A stretch of 64,000 nt of DNA from Burkholderia territorii (GCF_902833055.1 NZ_CADFEJ010000004.1:62001-126000), one strand, 5' to 3'; positions 17,804 to 26,536 are shown, numbered from the stretch's first letter. Notes: generated by a model from the sequence alone, not told the origin. Made by a program: numbers and translations.

Positions 17804-18155
17804 GGGGGATGCTCTTTAGGTGGGTCAATCGGGACACCGCGCGCACGACCTTGATGGCTGCTGTTCGTGCCTCGAAGGCTGGATTCTTGTACGGCGGCGG
17901 TGGAAGTCGTCAACAACCCAGAGTCTTCCGCAATGTAACGCTGGCGGTGTGATCGTCTTTACCCGCCCACTGCGATTGCGCAGATGAACAAAAAAGCCAG
18001 GAAATACGCTTTCAATGAAATTTCATGCCGGGCTGAAAACGCAGATGACATAGGGAACATACGCGATTGTTTATGAATGAATGGAATTTAATGCGAAATT
18101 TGATATAAAGAGCCGATGATTTCCTGATCCAACTGCGCATGCGCGAGGTTGGTGC
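17804..18155. other. Right-end region of the island with no recognised gene
   Basis: About 350 bp after gajB without a convincing gene in any frame. The distal part (18000-18120) is markedly AT-rich and contains stretches resembling weak copies of the end repeats. It probably holds the transposase-binding region of the right end. Confidence 0.4.
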
Positions 18156-18197
18156 GTTCCAAACTTGATTGCGAAACATTCCAGACTTTATTGTCAC
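18156..18197 (-). repeat. Right-end repeat array of the island
   Basis: Two copies of the end repeat, inverted relative to the left array: ATTCCAGACTTTATTG at 18178-18193 and GTTCCAAACTTGATTG at 18156-18171. The outermost copy lies in the 19-bp terminal inverted repeat ending at 18197. Confidence 0.6.
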
Positions 18198-18241
18198 GGG
18201 ACAGGCATCCCGCACGCCTGCGCGGCGTGCGGCACGCCCCG

Positions 18242-18269
18242 AAAAAAGCCCTCGTCACGAGGGCTTTTT
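18242..18269. terminator. Bidirectional terminator, probably the native sodB terminator
   Basis: AAAAAAGCCCTCgtcacGAGGGCTTTTT is a symmetric hairpin with A-run before and T-run after, lying 45 bp outside the right end of the island. It serves leftward chrA on one strand. Without the island it would be about 60 bp after sodB, which is where a sodB terminator is expected. Confidence 0.8.
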
Positions 18270-18312
18270 CATTTTCTCGTCGGGCATGACGCGGTGCGCG
18301 CCATTCGCCCGA

Positions 18313-19557
18313 TCACACGATCATCGCCGACCACCAGCCGAGCGCCGCGCTCGCGATCACGACGGCCCACGGCGGCACGCGCCAGAACACGAGCGCGACG
18401 AACGCGACGAGCGCGGCCGCGAAGTCGCGCGGCGACACGATCGTGTCGCTCCACACCGGGTGATAGAGCGCGGCCAGCAGCAGCCCGACGACCGCCGCGT
18501 TCACGCCCGCGAGCGCGGCCTGCATGCGCGTGCTGCGGCGCAGGCGCTCCCAGAACGGCGCGGTGCCCGCGACGAGCAGGAACGACGGCGCGAAGATCGA
18601 CATAAGCGCGATCGTCCCGCCGAGCCAGCCATTCGGCGCGTCGCGCAGCGACGCACCGAGGAACGCCGCGAACGTGAAAAGCGGCCCGGGCACGGCCTGC
18701 GCGACACCGTAGCCGGCGAGGAACGCCGAGTCGCCGATCCAGCCGGGCGCGACGACGGCCGCCTGCAGCAGCGGCAGCACGACGTGGCCGCCGCCGAACA
18801 CCAGCGCGCCGGTGCGGAAGAACGCGTCGACGACGGCGAGCGTGTTCGAGTGGAGCGCGCTCGCCGCGACCGGCAGCACGACGATCAGTGCGGCAAACAC
18901 GACGAGCCACAGCACGCCCGCGCGGTGCGACACGTGCAACGGCAACGGATCATGGGCGCCGCGTTCGGGCTGCGGCAGCAGCACGAGACCGGCTGCGCCT
19001 GCCGCGACGATCACGACCACCTGCAGCCACGCGGCCGGGACGAGCAGCGCGATGCAGGCCGCGATCGCCATCAGCGTCACGCGGCGCGCATCCGGGCACA
19101 GCGTGCGCGCCATGCCCCACACCGCCTGCGCGACCACCGCGACCGACACGATGCGCAACCCGTGCAGCGCGCCGGCCGAGACCGGCATGCCCGTCGCATG
19201 GACGCCGAGCGCGAACAGCATCATCAGCAGCGCGGACGGCAGCGTGAAGCCGAGCCATGCGGCGAACATCCCAGCATAGCCCGCGCGCGACAGGCCGATC
19301 GCCATCCCGACCTGGCTGCTCGCCGGCCCCGGCAGGAACTGACACAGGCCGACGAGATCCGCATAGGCGCGCTCTGTCAGCCAGCCGCGCCGCGTGACGA
19401 ACGCGTCGCGAAAGTAGCCGAGATGCGCGACCGGCCCGCCGAACGACGTCAGGCCGAGCCGCAGGAAGGCGACGAATACGGGCCACGCATGGCGGGACGG
19501 AGCAGTGAGGGTCGACGTGTTCAAGAGCGGATGCGGGACGGGCGAACGATCCGCCAC
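18313..19557 (-). CDS. chrA: Chromate transporter ChrA (CHR family)
   Basis: Inner-membrane CHR-family protein that exports chromate. The 414-residue chain is the long, two-domain form: an N-terminal half with FLRLGLTSFGGPVAHLGYF, LVGLCQFLPGPASSQVGMAI, and a C-terminal half with the matching FRTGALVFGGGHVVLPLL and GYGVAQAVPGPLFTFAAFLG. These paired FGGP/FGGG and PGP motifs are diagnostic. About 10-12 hydrophobic segments are visible. GTG 19557 gives a natural start (VADRSPVPHPLLNTSTL); a TTG at 19524 is possible. It lies 53 bp after a Crp/Fnr-type regulator on the same strand, probably one transcription unit, and ends before the terminator at 18242-18269. Confidence 0.9.
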   Translation of the reverse strand: MADRSPVPHPLLNTSTLTAPSRHAWPVFVAFLRLGLTSFGGPVAHLGYFRDAFVTRRGWLTERAYADLVGLCQFLPGPASSQVGMAIGLSRAGYAGMFAAWLGFTLPSALLMMLFALGVHATGMPVSAGALHGLRIVSVAVVAQAVWGMARTLCPDARRVTLMAIAACIALLVPAAWLQVVVIVAAGAAGLVLLPQPERGAHDPLPLHVSHRAGVLWLVVFAALIVVLPVAASALHSNTLAVVDAFFRTGALVFGGGHVVLPLLQAAVVAPGWIGDSAFLAGYGVAQAVPGPLFTFAAFLGASLRDAPNGWLGGTIALMSIFAPSFLLVAGTAPFWERLRRSTRMQAALAGVNAAVVGLLLAALYHPVWSDTIVSPRDFAAALVAFVALVFWRVPPWAVVIASAALGWWSAMIV

Positions 19558-19610
19558 GATAGCGCAACGCCGTGACGGCGGGAATGCGTCGTTGCGGCGT
19601 CGGCGCGCGG

Positions 19611-20318
19611 TCAGTGCGTTGCGTCGGGCAGGCCGCTCGCGCGGCGCAGCGCGTCGACGTCGACGAGTTCGATTTCGCCGACGTGAAGCCGTACGACACC
19701 GTCGGCCTGCAGCGCCTTCAGCAACTGGTTGGTAGTCTGCCGCGTGAGCGACAGCATCGCCGCGAGCTTTTCCTGCGACAGGCGGATGCGCGTGCGGCCG
19801 GCGCTGATTCCGCCGTAGCCGTCCGCGATCATCAACAGCCGCGCGGCAAGCCGCTGCGCGGCCGGCATCACGCTCATCGATTCGACGGTCAGGAAGCTCA
19901 GCCGGAGCTTTTGCGCCATCAGCAGCGCGAACTGCCGCCAGTATTGCGGCGTCGCGTCGAGCATCGCGAGCAGCGCGGCCTGCGGGACGTGCAGCAGCAG
20001 CGTGTCGTCGAGCGCGATCGCATCGTGCGTGCGCGGCTGGCCGTCGAACAGCGCGATCTCGCCGAACCACGTGACGGGTTCGGCGACCGTCAGCAGCGCT
20101 TCCTTGCCCTGCGGATCGACCGCGCCTATGGTGAGGGAACCGCTCAGCACCGCGTACAGCCCGCACGGCGGATCGCCGCGGCGGAACAGCGCCTGGCCGG
20201 CAGGCAGCTGCCGCAACGCGGCGCGGGCGAGCAGCGCGTCGCGCAACGCGCGCGGCAGCGCGGCGAACCACGGGTGCGCTTCGATCTGCGGCAGGTACGG
20301 GGCGAGCGGCGAGGGCAT
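19611..20318 (-). CDS. Crp/Fnr-family transcriptional regulator
   Basis: A 235-residue regulator with an N-terminal cyclic-nucleotide-binding-type beta roll (about 15-130: LPAGQALFRRGDPPCGLYAV, EPVTWFGEIALFDGQPRTHD) and a C-terminal winged helix (about 150-225: RLSQEKLAAMLSLTRQTTN). There is no N-terminal Cys cluster, so it is not an oxygen-sensing FNR. The family's phosphate-binding cassette resembles GEIALFDGQPRTHD, with Arg-Thr retained, so a cyclic nucleotide ligand is possible but unproven. It is upstream of chrA on the same strand and divergent from the DUF962 gene; control of chrA is plausible from context only. Confidence 0.88.
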   Translation of the reverse strand: MPSPLAPYLPQIEAHPWFAALPRALRDALLARAALRQLPAGQALFRRGDPPCGLYAVLSGSLTIGAVDPQGKEALLTVAEPVTWFGEIALFDGQPRTHDAIALDDTLLLHVPQAALLAMLDATPQYWRQFALLMAQKLRLSFLTVESMSVMPAAQRLAARLLMIADGYGGISAGRTRIRLSQEKLAAMLSLTRQTTNQLLKALQADGVVRLHVGEIELVDVDALRRASGLPDATH

Positions 20319-20399
20319 GGGTGCGCGATGTCGGGTAGCCGACAGAGGTTGTCGGGCGTGACGCGCATCATAGCGCTCAATGATCGTTCAGGAGACACC

Positions 20400-20924
20400 A
20401 TGAAGACGCTCGAGGATCACCTTTCGCAGTATGCGGCCTACCATCGCGACGCGCGCAATATCGCAACGCACCTGGTCGGCATTCCGATGATCGTGTTCGC
20501 GGTCGAGGTGCTGCTGTCGCGGCCCGCGATCGGCGTGCTGGCGGGCGTCGCGCTGTCGCCGGCGCTGCTGCTCGCGGTGGCGTTCGCGGCGTTCTACCTT
20601 CGTCTGGACCTGCGCTTCGGGCTCGCGATGACCGCGCTGTTCGCGCTCGGCCTGTGGGCCGCGCAGACGCTCGCGCTGCTGCCGACCGCGCAATGGCTGG
20701 GAATCGGCGTCGGCGCATTCGTGGTCGGCTGGATCGTGCAGTTCGTCGGGCACTGGTTCGAAGGGCGCAAGCCGGCGTTCGTCGACGACCTGGTCGGCCT
20801 GATGGTCGGGCCGCTGTTCGTCGTCGCGGAAGTCGCGTTCTTCGCGGGCCTGCGTGGCGACGTGCGCCGCGAAGTCGAGCGGCGCGCGGGCCCGGTCCAC
20901 GGCGGCGCGCACTCGCATGTCTGA
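20400..20924 (+). CDS. Mpo1-like (DUF962) membrane protein
   Basis: A 174-residue integral membrane protein of the DUF962/YGL010w-like family. The signature N-terminus LEDHLSQYAAYHRDARNIAT, followed by HLVGIPMIVFAV, and the later QFVGHWFEGRKPAFVDDLVG are diagnostic; the conserved His residues bind iron in the yeast relative Mpo1, a dioxygenase of long-chain 2-hydroxy fatty acids. Four or five hydrophobic segments are visible. ATG 20400 follows CAGGAGACACC. The bacterial function is not established. It is divergent from the Crp/Fnr gene with 81 bp between starts. Confidence 0.9.
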   Translation: MKTLEDHLSQYAAYHRDARNIATHLVGIPMIVFAVEVLLSRPAIGVLAGVALSPALLLAVAFAAFYLRLDLRFGLAMTALFALGLWAAQTLALLPTAQWLGIGVGAFVVGWIVQFVGHWFEGRKPAFVDDLVGLMVGPLFVVAEVAFFAGLRGDVRREVERRAGPVHGGAHSHV

Positions 20925-21146
20925 CCGGTCGCCGCACCGGTCCGCGTGCGCGGCGCGGGGGCGCTCGGCGGCTGTTCCGGCGGCCTGCTCGCGGCGGCGA
21001 TGCGCCGCGGGTCGAGCTGCCCGCGCACGCGTATCGCGCGGGCAACGCGAGCGCGGCCTGGAACCGCACGCCACGCCACGCGCGATGCGCAACGGCTAAG
21101 ATGCGGGATGCGTCGCACGACAGGACGCGTACGCGGAGCAATCGCC

Positions 21147-21761
21147 ATGGTGGATCGTCCGACTCTCGATGCCTACGAAGCCCATGCCGCGCAATACGCG
21201 CAGGACTGGCTCGACCAGGCCGCCCCCGACGACATGTATGCGCTGCTCGAGCAGTATTTTTCGCGTGGGCCGACCGCCGACGTCGGCTGCGGCGCGGGGC
21301 GCGATACCGCATGGCTCGCGTCGCAAGGATTCGACGTGCGCGGCTACGACGCGAGCGCGGCGCTGCTCGCCGAGGCACGCTTGCGCCACCCGTCGCTGAC
21401 GTTCGAACTGGCCGCGCTGCCGGCGCTCGCGGGCGTGCCGTCCGGTGCGTTTCGAAACGTGTTGTGCGAGACGGTCATCATGCATCTCGACGCGGCGGAC
21501 GCCGCCGCCGCGGCGGCGCGGCTGGCCGACCTGCTGATGCCCGGCGGCACGTTGTACCTGAGCTGGCGGGTGGCGGGCAGCGGCGCATTGCGCGACGAGC
21601 GCGGCCGCTTGTACACACCGCTCGATTCGGCGCGCATGCATGCGGCGCTCGGCGCGGGCATGCATGTGATCGACGAGCACGAGGTGGTCAGCGCATCGTC
21701 CGGCAAGCGCGTGCATCGGCTGATCGCGCGGCGGGCCGCCGACGCCGATGGCGCCGCATGA
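21147..21761 (+). CDS. SAM-dependent methyltransferase (class I)
   Basis: A 204-residue class I methyltransferase. Motif I is TADVGCGAGRDTAWLASQGF (about 44-63), the acidic end of beta2 is VRGYDASAALLAEA, motif post-I follows with LTFELAALPAL, and motif III is LLMPGGTLYLSWRV. The substrate cannot be told. ATG 21147 (MVDRPTLDAYE) follows a CGGAG box at suitable distance. The 222 bp before it contain no gene. It faces the EAL gene, from which it is separated by 15 bp. Confidence 0.85.
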   Translation: MVDRPTLDAYEAHAAQYAQDWLDQAAPDDMYALLEQYFSRGPTADVGCGAGRDTAWLASQGFDVRGYDASAALLAEARLRHPSLTFELAALPALAGVPSGAFRNVLCETVIMHLDAADAAAAAARLADLLMPGGTLYLSWRVAGSGALRDERGRLYTPLDSARMHAALGAGMHVIDEHEVVSASSGKRVHRLIARRAADADGAA

Positions 21762-21776
21762 GCGCGGCGCGCGACG

Positions 21777-23051
21777 TCACTCGCCGTTGAGCGCGGCTTC
21801 CCAGTTGATGTCGACGCACAGCACCTGCATGCCGGTCGCGGCCGGCGCGGCGATCGACGCCGTCACGCACAGGTGCGCTTCGTTGATCGACAGGTACGGC
21901 GGTGTCAGGTGCACGCGGCCCGGCGCGCGCATCGCGTGGATGAAGTAGGGGCGGCGCTCCCAGCTCGCGCCTTCCGAATGCAGCAGCGGCCGGAAGCGTT
22001 TCGCCCGCTGCGATACGCTGCCGCGCGCGAGCACGTTGTCGCCGATCTGGCGGCCCGATGCATCGAGCAGGAAGCAGCGCGCGGTTTCCGGCAATCCGAG
22101 CACGGCGCCGGCCGCGTCGATCAGCGTTTCGCCCGCGACGAGCTTGCGGCTCGCTTCCTCCAGCGCGGCGACGTACGGCGCGAGACGTTCGGCCTGGGTG
22201 CGCTCGCGTTGCGCGACGCGCAGCCGCAACGCGGCCGACAGCGTATCCATGCAGCCGGCAGCGGCCTGCGGTTGCACGGGGTCGACGCTCGGCCCCGCGA
22301 AGTATTGCCCCTGCACGAAATCGACGTCGCATTCGAGCGCGATCAGCGCGTCGCGCTCGGTCGAGAGCCCGCCCATCAGCACGAGCTGGCCGGATTCGTG
22401 CAGCAGCGACACGAGCCCCGGCAGCACGCGCTCGAGATGCGAGTGTTCGCTCGCCTGCGCGAGGATCCCGCGATCGAGCGTGACGATGTCGGGGTGCAGG
22501 TGCCACACGCGATCGATGTTCGAGTGTTTCGCGCCGAAGCCGCCGAGCGCGATCAGGAAGCCGGCCTTGCGCAGGCCGTCGACGATCGCCGCATAGCGCG
22601 GCGTCTCGCCGCCTGCCTGCTCGGGCACTTCGAGCACCACGCGATGCGGCGGCAGTCCGAGCGCCTTCAGGTTCGCGAGCAGCGCGTCGCCGTAGACGGT
22701 GTCCATCAGCGCAGCCGGATGCAGGCTCAGGAAGAGCCATTCGTCGTGACTGTCGAACGCGTGGAAATTGCCGAGATGCAGCGATTCGGCGAGCCGGCCG
22801 AGCTCGAGCAGGTCGCCGCGCCGCGCCGCCTGCGTGAACACCTCGTGCGACGCGACCTGGCGGCTGTCCTCGTCGTGCGCGCGCAGCGACGCGTGGTAGC
22901 CGATCGCGCGACGGTGCGACACCGAGAAAACGGGCTGGAACACGCTGAACACGGTGTACGCGCCGTACAGCACGGTGCGCCGCTTTCCGTCGTCGCCTGC
23001 GACGGGGCGGGGCGGCTGAAAGCCGGGTGGATCGATGTCGATCATGCTCAT
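21777..23051 (-). CDS. Degenerate EAL-domain protein
   Basis: A 424-residue protein with an N-terminal EAL fold (about 30-280) and a C-terminal sensor-like domain (about 290-420). The EAL scaffold is recognisable (VFQPVFSVSHRRAIGYHASL, VVLEVPEQ, IALGGFGAKHSNIDRV, DIVTLDRGIL, VDFVQGQYF), but most active-site positions have changed: the EAL motif itself reads H-A-S-L, the metal-binding DD of DDFG is GG, the KxD lysine is Thr, and the distal EGVE Glu is missing (LMGGLST). It is therefore very unlikely to hydrolyse cyclic-di-GMP and may instead act as a binding or scaffolding protein. The C-terminal region resembles sensory domains found in other EAL proteins, but I cannot name it firmly. Confidence 0.85.
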   Translation of the reverse strand: MSMIDIDPPGFQPPRPVAGDDGKRRTVLYGAYTVFSVFQPVFSVSHRRAIGYHASLRAHDEDSRQVASHEVFTQAARRGDLLELGRLAESLHLGNFHAFDSHDEWLFLSLHPAALMDTVYGDALLANLKALGLPPHRVVLEVPEQAGGETPRYAAIVDGLRKAGFLIALGGFGAKHSNIDRVWHLHPDIVTLDRGILAQASEHSHLERVLPGLVSLLHESGQLVLMGGLSTERDALIALECDVDFVQGQYFAGPSVDPVQPQAAAGCMDTLSAALRLRVAQRERTQAERLAPYVAALEEASRKLVAGETLIDAAGAVLGLPETARCFLLDASGRQIGDNVLARGSVSQRAKRFRPLLHSEGASWERRPYFIHAMRAPGRVHLTPPYLSINEAHLCVTASIAAPAATGMQVLCVDINWEAALNGE

Positions 23052-23231
23052 GATGTCGGCCGAAGGAAGACTGCCAGTTTACCTACAGAATAGGCGAGCA
23101 AGAAGCATGCACGGCATCGCGCCCCGTGCGGCGCCCCGTCGCGCATGCCGGCTGTCGCGCGATGCAGCGGCGCTGCACCGATATGGTGCGCGGTGCGCCG
23201 TCGTGGGTTCCCGGCGCGGCGCACGCGCGCG

Positions 23232-24671
23232 TCACGCGCGCTCGGACGGATCGGTCTTGTGCTGATCGCGGCCGCGGATCTCGGGCGCGAGCTGCGCGAA
23301 GATCCATGCGGACGCGGCCGTGATGATCCCGACGCAGATGAACGTCGCATGGAACGCGGGCAGCGTGTTGCTCGGCGTCACCGTGCGCAGCATCCCGGTG
23401 AAGGTGGCCAGCAGCGCGCCCGCGACCGTGACGCCGAGGCTCATCGACAGCATCTGCACGAGCGAGAACAGGCTGTTGCCGCTGCTTGCGCCGCCGGTGC
23501 CGAGATCCTTCAGCGTCAGCGTGTTCATCGCGGTGAACTGCATCGAATTGAAACCGCCGAACAGCGCGAGATGCACGACCTTCACCCACACGGGCACCGT
23601 GTCGCGCATCAGCGCGAAGCTCGCCATCATCACGCCGACCATGATCGTGTTCGCGAGCAGCACCTTGCGGTAGCCGTGCTGCGTGATCAGACGGGTGATG
23701 ATCCGCTTCGAGAACATCCCGGCCGCCGCGACGGGCAGCATCATCAACCCCGCCTCGAATGCCGAATAACCGAGGCTCACCTGCAGCAGCAGCGGAATCA
23801 GGTACGGCATCGCGCCGCTGCCGATCCGCGCGAACAGGTTGCCGAGCAGGCCCACGCTGAACGTGTGGATCTTGAACAGTTCGAGCGAGAAGATCGGCTG
23901 CGGCGCGCGCACCGCGTACAGCCCGTACGCGACGAAGCATGCGAGGCTCAGGATCAGCAGCACGAGCACGGCCGCGTGCTGCATGCCGAGATCGGCGAGC
24001 CCGTCGAGCGACAGCGAGATCGCGACCATCCCGATCGTCAGCAGCAGATAGCCCTTCACGTCGAAGCGGCCGACCGCCGGATTGCGCGCGTCGGGCATCG
24101 AGTAGAAGGTCGCGACGCAGCCGGCGACGCCGACCGGCACGTTGATCAGGAAAATCCAGTGCCACGACGCGATCTTCACGAGCCAGCCGCCGAGCGTCGG
24201 CCCGATCAGCGGGCCGATCAGCCCTGGAATCGCGACGAACGACAGCGCGGCCAGGTAGCGCTCGGCCGGGAACGTGCGCAGCACGGCGAGCCGCCCGACC
24301 GGCAGCAGCATCGCGCCGCCCACCCCCTGCACGACGCGGAACACGACGAGCTGCGACAGCGTATGTGCGTTCGCGCACAGCAACGAACCGAGCGAGAACA
24401 CCAGGATCGCGCTGAAGAACACGCGCCGTGTGCCGAACGTGTCGGCGAGCCAGCCCGAGACGGGGATCATCACCGCCATCGTCAGCGAGTATGCGATCAC
24501 GACGGACTGCATCCGCAACGGCGACTCGCCGAGGCTCGCGGCCATCGACGGCAGCGCCGTGTTGACGATCGTCGCGTCGAGCGTCTGCATGAAGAAGCCC
24601 GTTGCAACGAGCCAGAGCATCACGGTGAGGTTCTTTTCGCCGGGAGCGGCGGCGGGCGGACGTTGGAACAT
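23232..24671 (-). CDS. MFS multidrug exporter, DHA2 (EmrB/QacA) family
   Basis: A 479-residue major facilitator transporter with about 14 hydrophobic segments, the DHA2 number. Visible family motifs are LDATIVNTALPSMAASLGES (motif D1), GWLADTFGTRRVFF (motif A), LVVFRVVQGVGGAMLLPVGR (motif B) and PGLIGPLIGPTLGGWLV (motif C, typical of drug/proton antiporters). The sequence resembles the MdtD-type branch. The start ATG 24671 gives MFQRPPAAAPGEKNLTVMLW. It stands alone, with 180 bp to the EAL gene downstream and a divergent DUF2917 gene upstream. Substrate unknown. Confidence 0.9.
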   Translation of the reverse strand: MFQRPPAAAPGEKNLTVMLWLVATGFFMQTLDATIVNTALPSMAASLGESPLRMQSVVIAYSLTMAVMIPVSGWLADTFGTRRVFFSAILVFSLGSLLCANAHTLSQLVVFRVVQGVGGAMLLPVGRLAVLRTFPAERYLAALSFVAIPGLIGPLIGPTLGGWLVKIASWHWIFLINVPVGVAGCVATFYSMPDARNPAVGRFDVKGYLLLTIGMVAISLSLDGLADLGMQHAAVLVLLILSLACFVAYGLYAVRAPQPIFSLELFKIHTFSVGLLGNLFARIGSGAMPYLIPLLLQVSLGYSAFEAGLMMLPVAAAGMFSKRIITRLITQHGYRKVLLANTIMVGVMMASFALMRDTVPVWVKVVHLALFGGFNSMQFTAMNTLTLKDLGTGGASSGNSLFSLVQMLSMSLGVTVAGALLATFTGMLRTVTPSNTLPAFHATFICVGIITAASAWIFAQLAPEIRGRDQHKTDPSERA

Positions 24672-24870
24672 GGGGACGGACCGGTGGCGCGGGACAGCCG
24701 CCATTGTAGGCAAAGCCGCCGTGCCGCGCAGGATCGGCGCAGGTGCGCCGGACGCCCGTCCGTCAGCCGACCGGTACAGTTCAGCCGAAAGTGTCCGCAG
24801 GCGTATCTGTCCGTGTGTGGACGCCGTCCGAAATACTGGCGTCATCGAACCACGCGACCCGGAGGCGGCC

Positions 24871-25194
24871 ATGCGAGAACTGCGACTCTACGAGATGGAC
24901 GGCAACGAGCCGGCCGGGCGGTGGCGGATCGTCGATCGCACCGCGCTGCACGTGGCGCACGGCGATCTGTGGGTGACGATCGAGGGCCGGCCCGACGATC
25001 ACTGGCTGCGCGCCGGCGAGACGCTGGCGTTGCTGCCGGGCATGCGCGTATGGATCAGCGCGGCGGCGGGCGGGGCGGTGTTCGCGTTCGGCCAGCAGGC
25101 GGCGCCGGCCGTCCGGGCTGCGCCAATTGTGTGGCAACGGTTCGCCGCATGGCGCGGCGGCCATGGTCAGGCAGCTGCGTCGCTGCCGACGTAG
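24871..25194 (+). CDS. DUF2917 protein
   Basis: A 107-residue protein with a DUF2917-type cupin-like core (about 15-75): GRWRIVDRTALHVAHGDLWV, then VTIEGRPDDHWLRAGETLAL and a final WISAAAGGAVFAF. ATG 24871 follows GGAGGCGGCC. Function of the family is unknown; such proteins are frequent beside transporter genes in Burkholderia. Its last 28 bp overlap the end of the convergent citrate-synthase-like gene. Confidence 0.8.
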   Translation: MRELRLYEMDGNEPAGRWRIVDRTALHVAHGDLWVTIEGRPDDHWLRAGETLALLPGMRVWISAAAGGAVFAFGQQAAPAVRAAPIVWQRFAAWRGGHGQAAASLPT

Positions 25195-26399
25195 CGTGCG
25201 CGGGGCCGGATCAGCTTGCCGTCCGCATATTGTTCGAGCGCGTGTGCGATCCAGCCGGCGGTGCGGCCGGCGGCGAATACCGTGAACGCGGCGCCGTCGG
25301 GCAGCGCAAGCGTGCGTTCCAGCACCGCCAGCGCGAAATCGATCGCCGGCCGCAGGCCGGTCGCCGCTTCGACGCGCGCGGCGAGGGCACGGGCCAGGCG
25401 TAGCGGCGTCCGGTCCGGCAGCGTCGCGTGCAATGCGTCGAGCAACGCGCGTGCGCGCGGGTCGCCGTCGGGATAGAGCGGGTGCGCGAAACCGGACAAC
25501 ACCGTGCGTGCGCCGTCCGCCCGTTCGTCATGCGCGACGCGCAGCGCGAGGTAGCGGTCAAGATCGGGCGCACGCGCCGCTTCGTCGAGCAGCGCGCCCG
25601 CGCGGAACGTCTCGCCGCCGTGGCGCGGGCCCGACAGCGCCGCGAGCCCGCCCGCGATCGCGCCGAACAGGTGGGTGCCGGTCGACGCGATGCAGCGCAC
25701 CGCAAAGGTCGACGGGTTCAGTTCATGGTCGGCGCACAGCACGAGCGCGCGACGCAGCAGGTCGGCTTCGCCGCGTCGTCGCAGCCGCCACGCGGCGGCG
25801 AGCTGCAGATGCACGGGCGCGTCGCCCGGCGCGATGCCGGCCAGCGCCGCCGTCGTCACGCGCAGCAGCAGCGTGGCCGCGTCGAACTGCGCGTCGCGCC
25901 CCTGCGCCCAGACGCGCGGCAGCGAGGCGGCCGCGGCCGGCAGCAGCACCAGCGTGCGCTCGAGCGGCGCGACATGCGCCCAGCGGCGGGCCCAGTCGTC
26001 CCACTGCCCGGCATCGAAACCGGTCGACGCGAGCGATGCCGCACCGAGCCGCGCGGGCGGACAATCCCACAGCAGTGCGGCGGTCTCCTCGAGCGTCGCG
26101 TCGTTCGCGAGCGCGATCGCATCGGCGCCGCGATAGTGCAGGCGCCCGCCGGCGATCTGCGTGATCCGCGATTCGAGCACGGGCACGCCCCAGTCGAGCG
26201 AGCGTTCGGCGACGCCGCCCGCGCGTTTCGCATCGGCGCGACGGCGCGCGAGCAGGCGCACTTCGTTGGCGTCGTAGCGGCGGCGCTTGCTCGCGCCGTC
26301 GGGCAGCGAACGTAGCAGGCCGCGGCTCACATACGCGTAAAGGGTGCTCACGCTCACGCCGAGAATGCCGGCGGCTTCGGGCGCGCTGAGAGACGTCAT
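25167..26399 (-). CDS. Citrate synthase-like protein with N-terminal HTH domain
   Basis: A 410-residue protein whose first ~60 residues form a MerR/excisionase-like HTH (SAPEAAGILGVSVSTLYAYV, KRRRYDANEVRLLARR), followed by a citrate-synthase fold. Catalytic landmarks survive: His in LSGPRHGGETF, His in SGFAHPLYPDGDPRA and Asp in RPAIDFALAVL, so enzymatic activity is possible. The normally strict GPLHGGAN is modified. ATG 26399 has AGGAG at the right distance, while the upstream ATG at 26423 has none. It is divergent from a CaiB/BaiF CoA-transferase with 137 bp between them. Whether the HTH binds DNA and senses acyl-CoA or citrate through the enzyme fold is an open inference. Confidence 0.88.
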   Translation of the reverse strand: MTSLSAPEAAGILGVSVSTLYAYVSRGLLRSLPDGASKRRRYDANEVRLLARRRADAKRAGGVAERSLDWGVPVLESRITQIAGGRLHYRGADAIALANDATLEETAALLWDCPPARLGAASLASTGFDAGQWDDWARRWAHVAPLERTLVLLPAAAASLPRVWAQGRDAQFDAATLLLRVTTAALAGIAPGDAPVHLQLAAAWRLRRRGEADLLRRALVLCADHELNPSTFAVRCIASTGTHLFGAIAGGLAALSGPRHGGETFRAGALLDEAARAPDLDRYLALRVAHDERADGARTVLSGFAHPLYPDGDPRARALLDALHATLPDRTPLRLARALAARVEAATGLRPAIDFALAVLERTLALPDGAAFTVFAAGRTAGWIAHALEQYADGKLIRPRARYVGSDAAA

Positions 26400-26536
26400 G
26401 CCGATCGCTCCTGCGGGGCGCATGAAGTGCGGCCCGGCTACAACTATTCGTTATGCATTGATTTGCGCAATCAAGATTGATCGCGCCCGTCACGAATTCT
26501 AGACTCGAATCCGTCTCCTCAACGGCTCGCTTCCAC

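Larger units (their letters stand above)
3232..18197. mobile_element. ~15-kb inverted-repeat-bounded genomic island
   Basis: The block begins with GTGACAATATAGTCTGGAA (3232-3250) and ends with the inverted copy at 18179-18197, whose reverse complement is GTGACAATAAAGTCTGGAA: 18 of 19 positions match. Each terminal copy is followed inward by further CAATNAAGTTTGGAA-like units, the arrangement used by Tn7-like and IS21-like transposases. Everything inside (IS256 copy, T6SS effector module, broken patatin, Gabija) is accessory, and several genes are clearly AT-richer than the flanks. The block lies between sodB and its presumed terminator. I see no target-site duplication (left flank ends GTAGC, right flank starts GGGAC) and no recognisable transposase for these ends, so the mechanism and whether this is one element are inferences. 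Confidence 0.6.

Noticed and set aside
18169-19575. 468-codon open frame antisense to chrA
   Set aside because: Arg/His/Asp-rich shadow; the minus-strand chrA product has clear membrane segments and family motifs.
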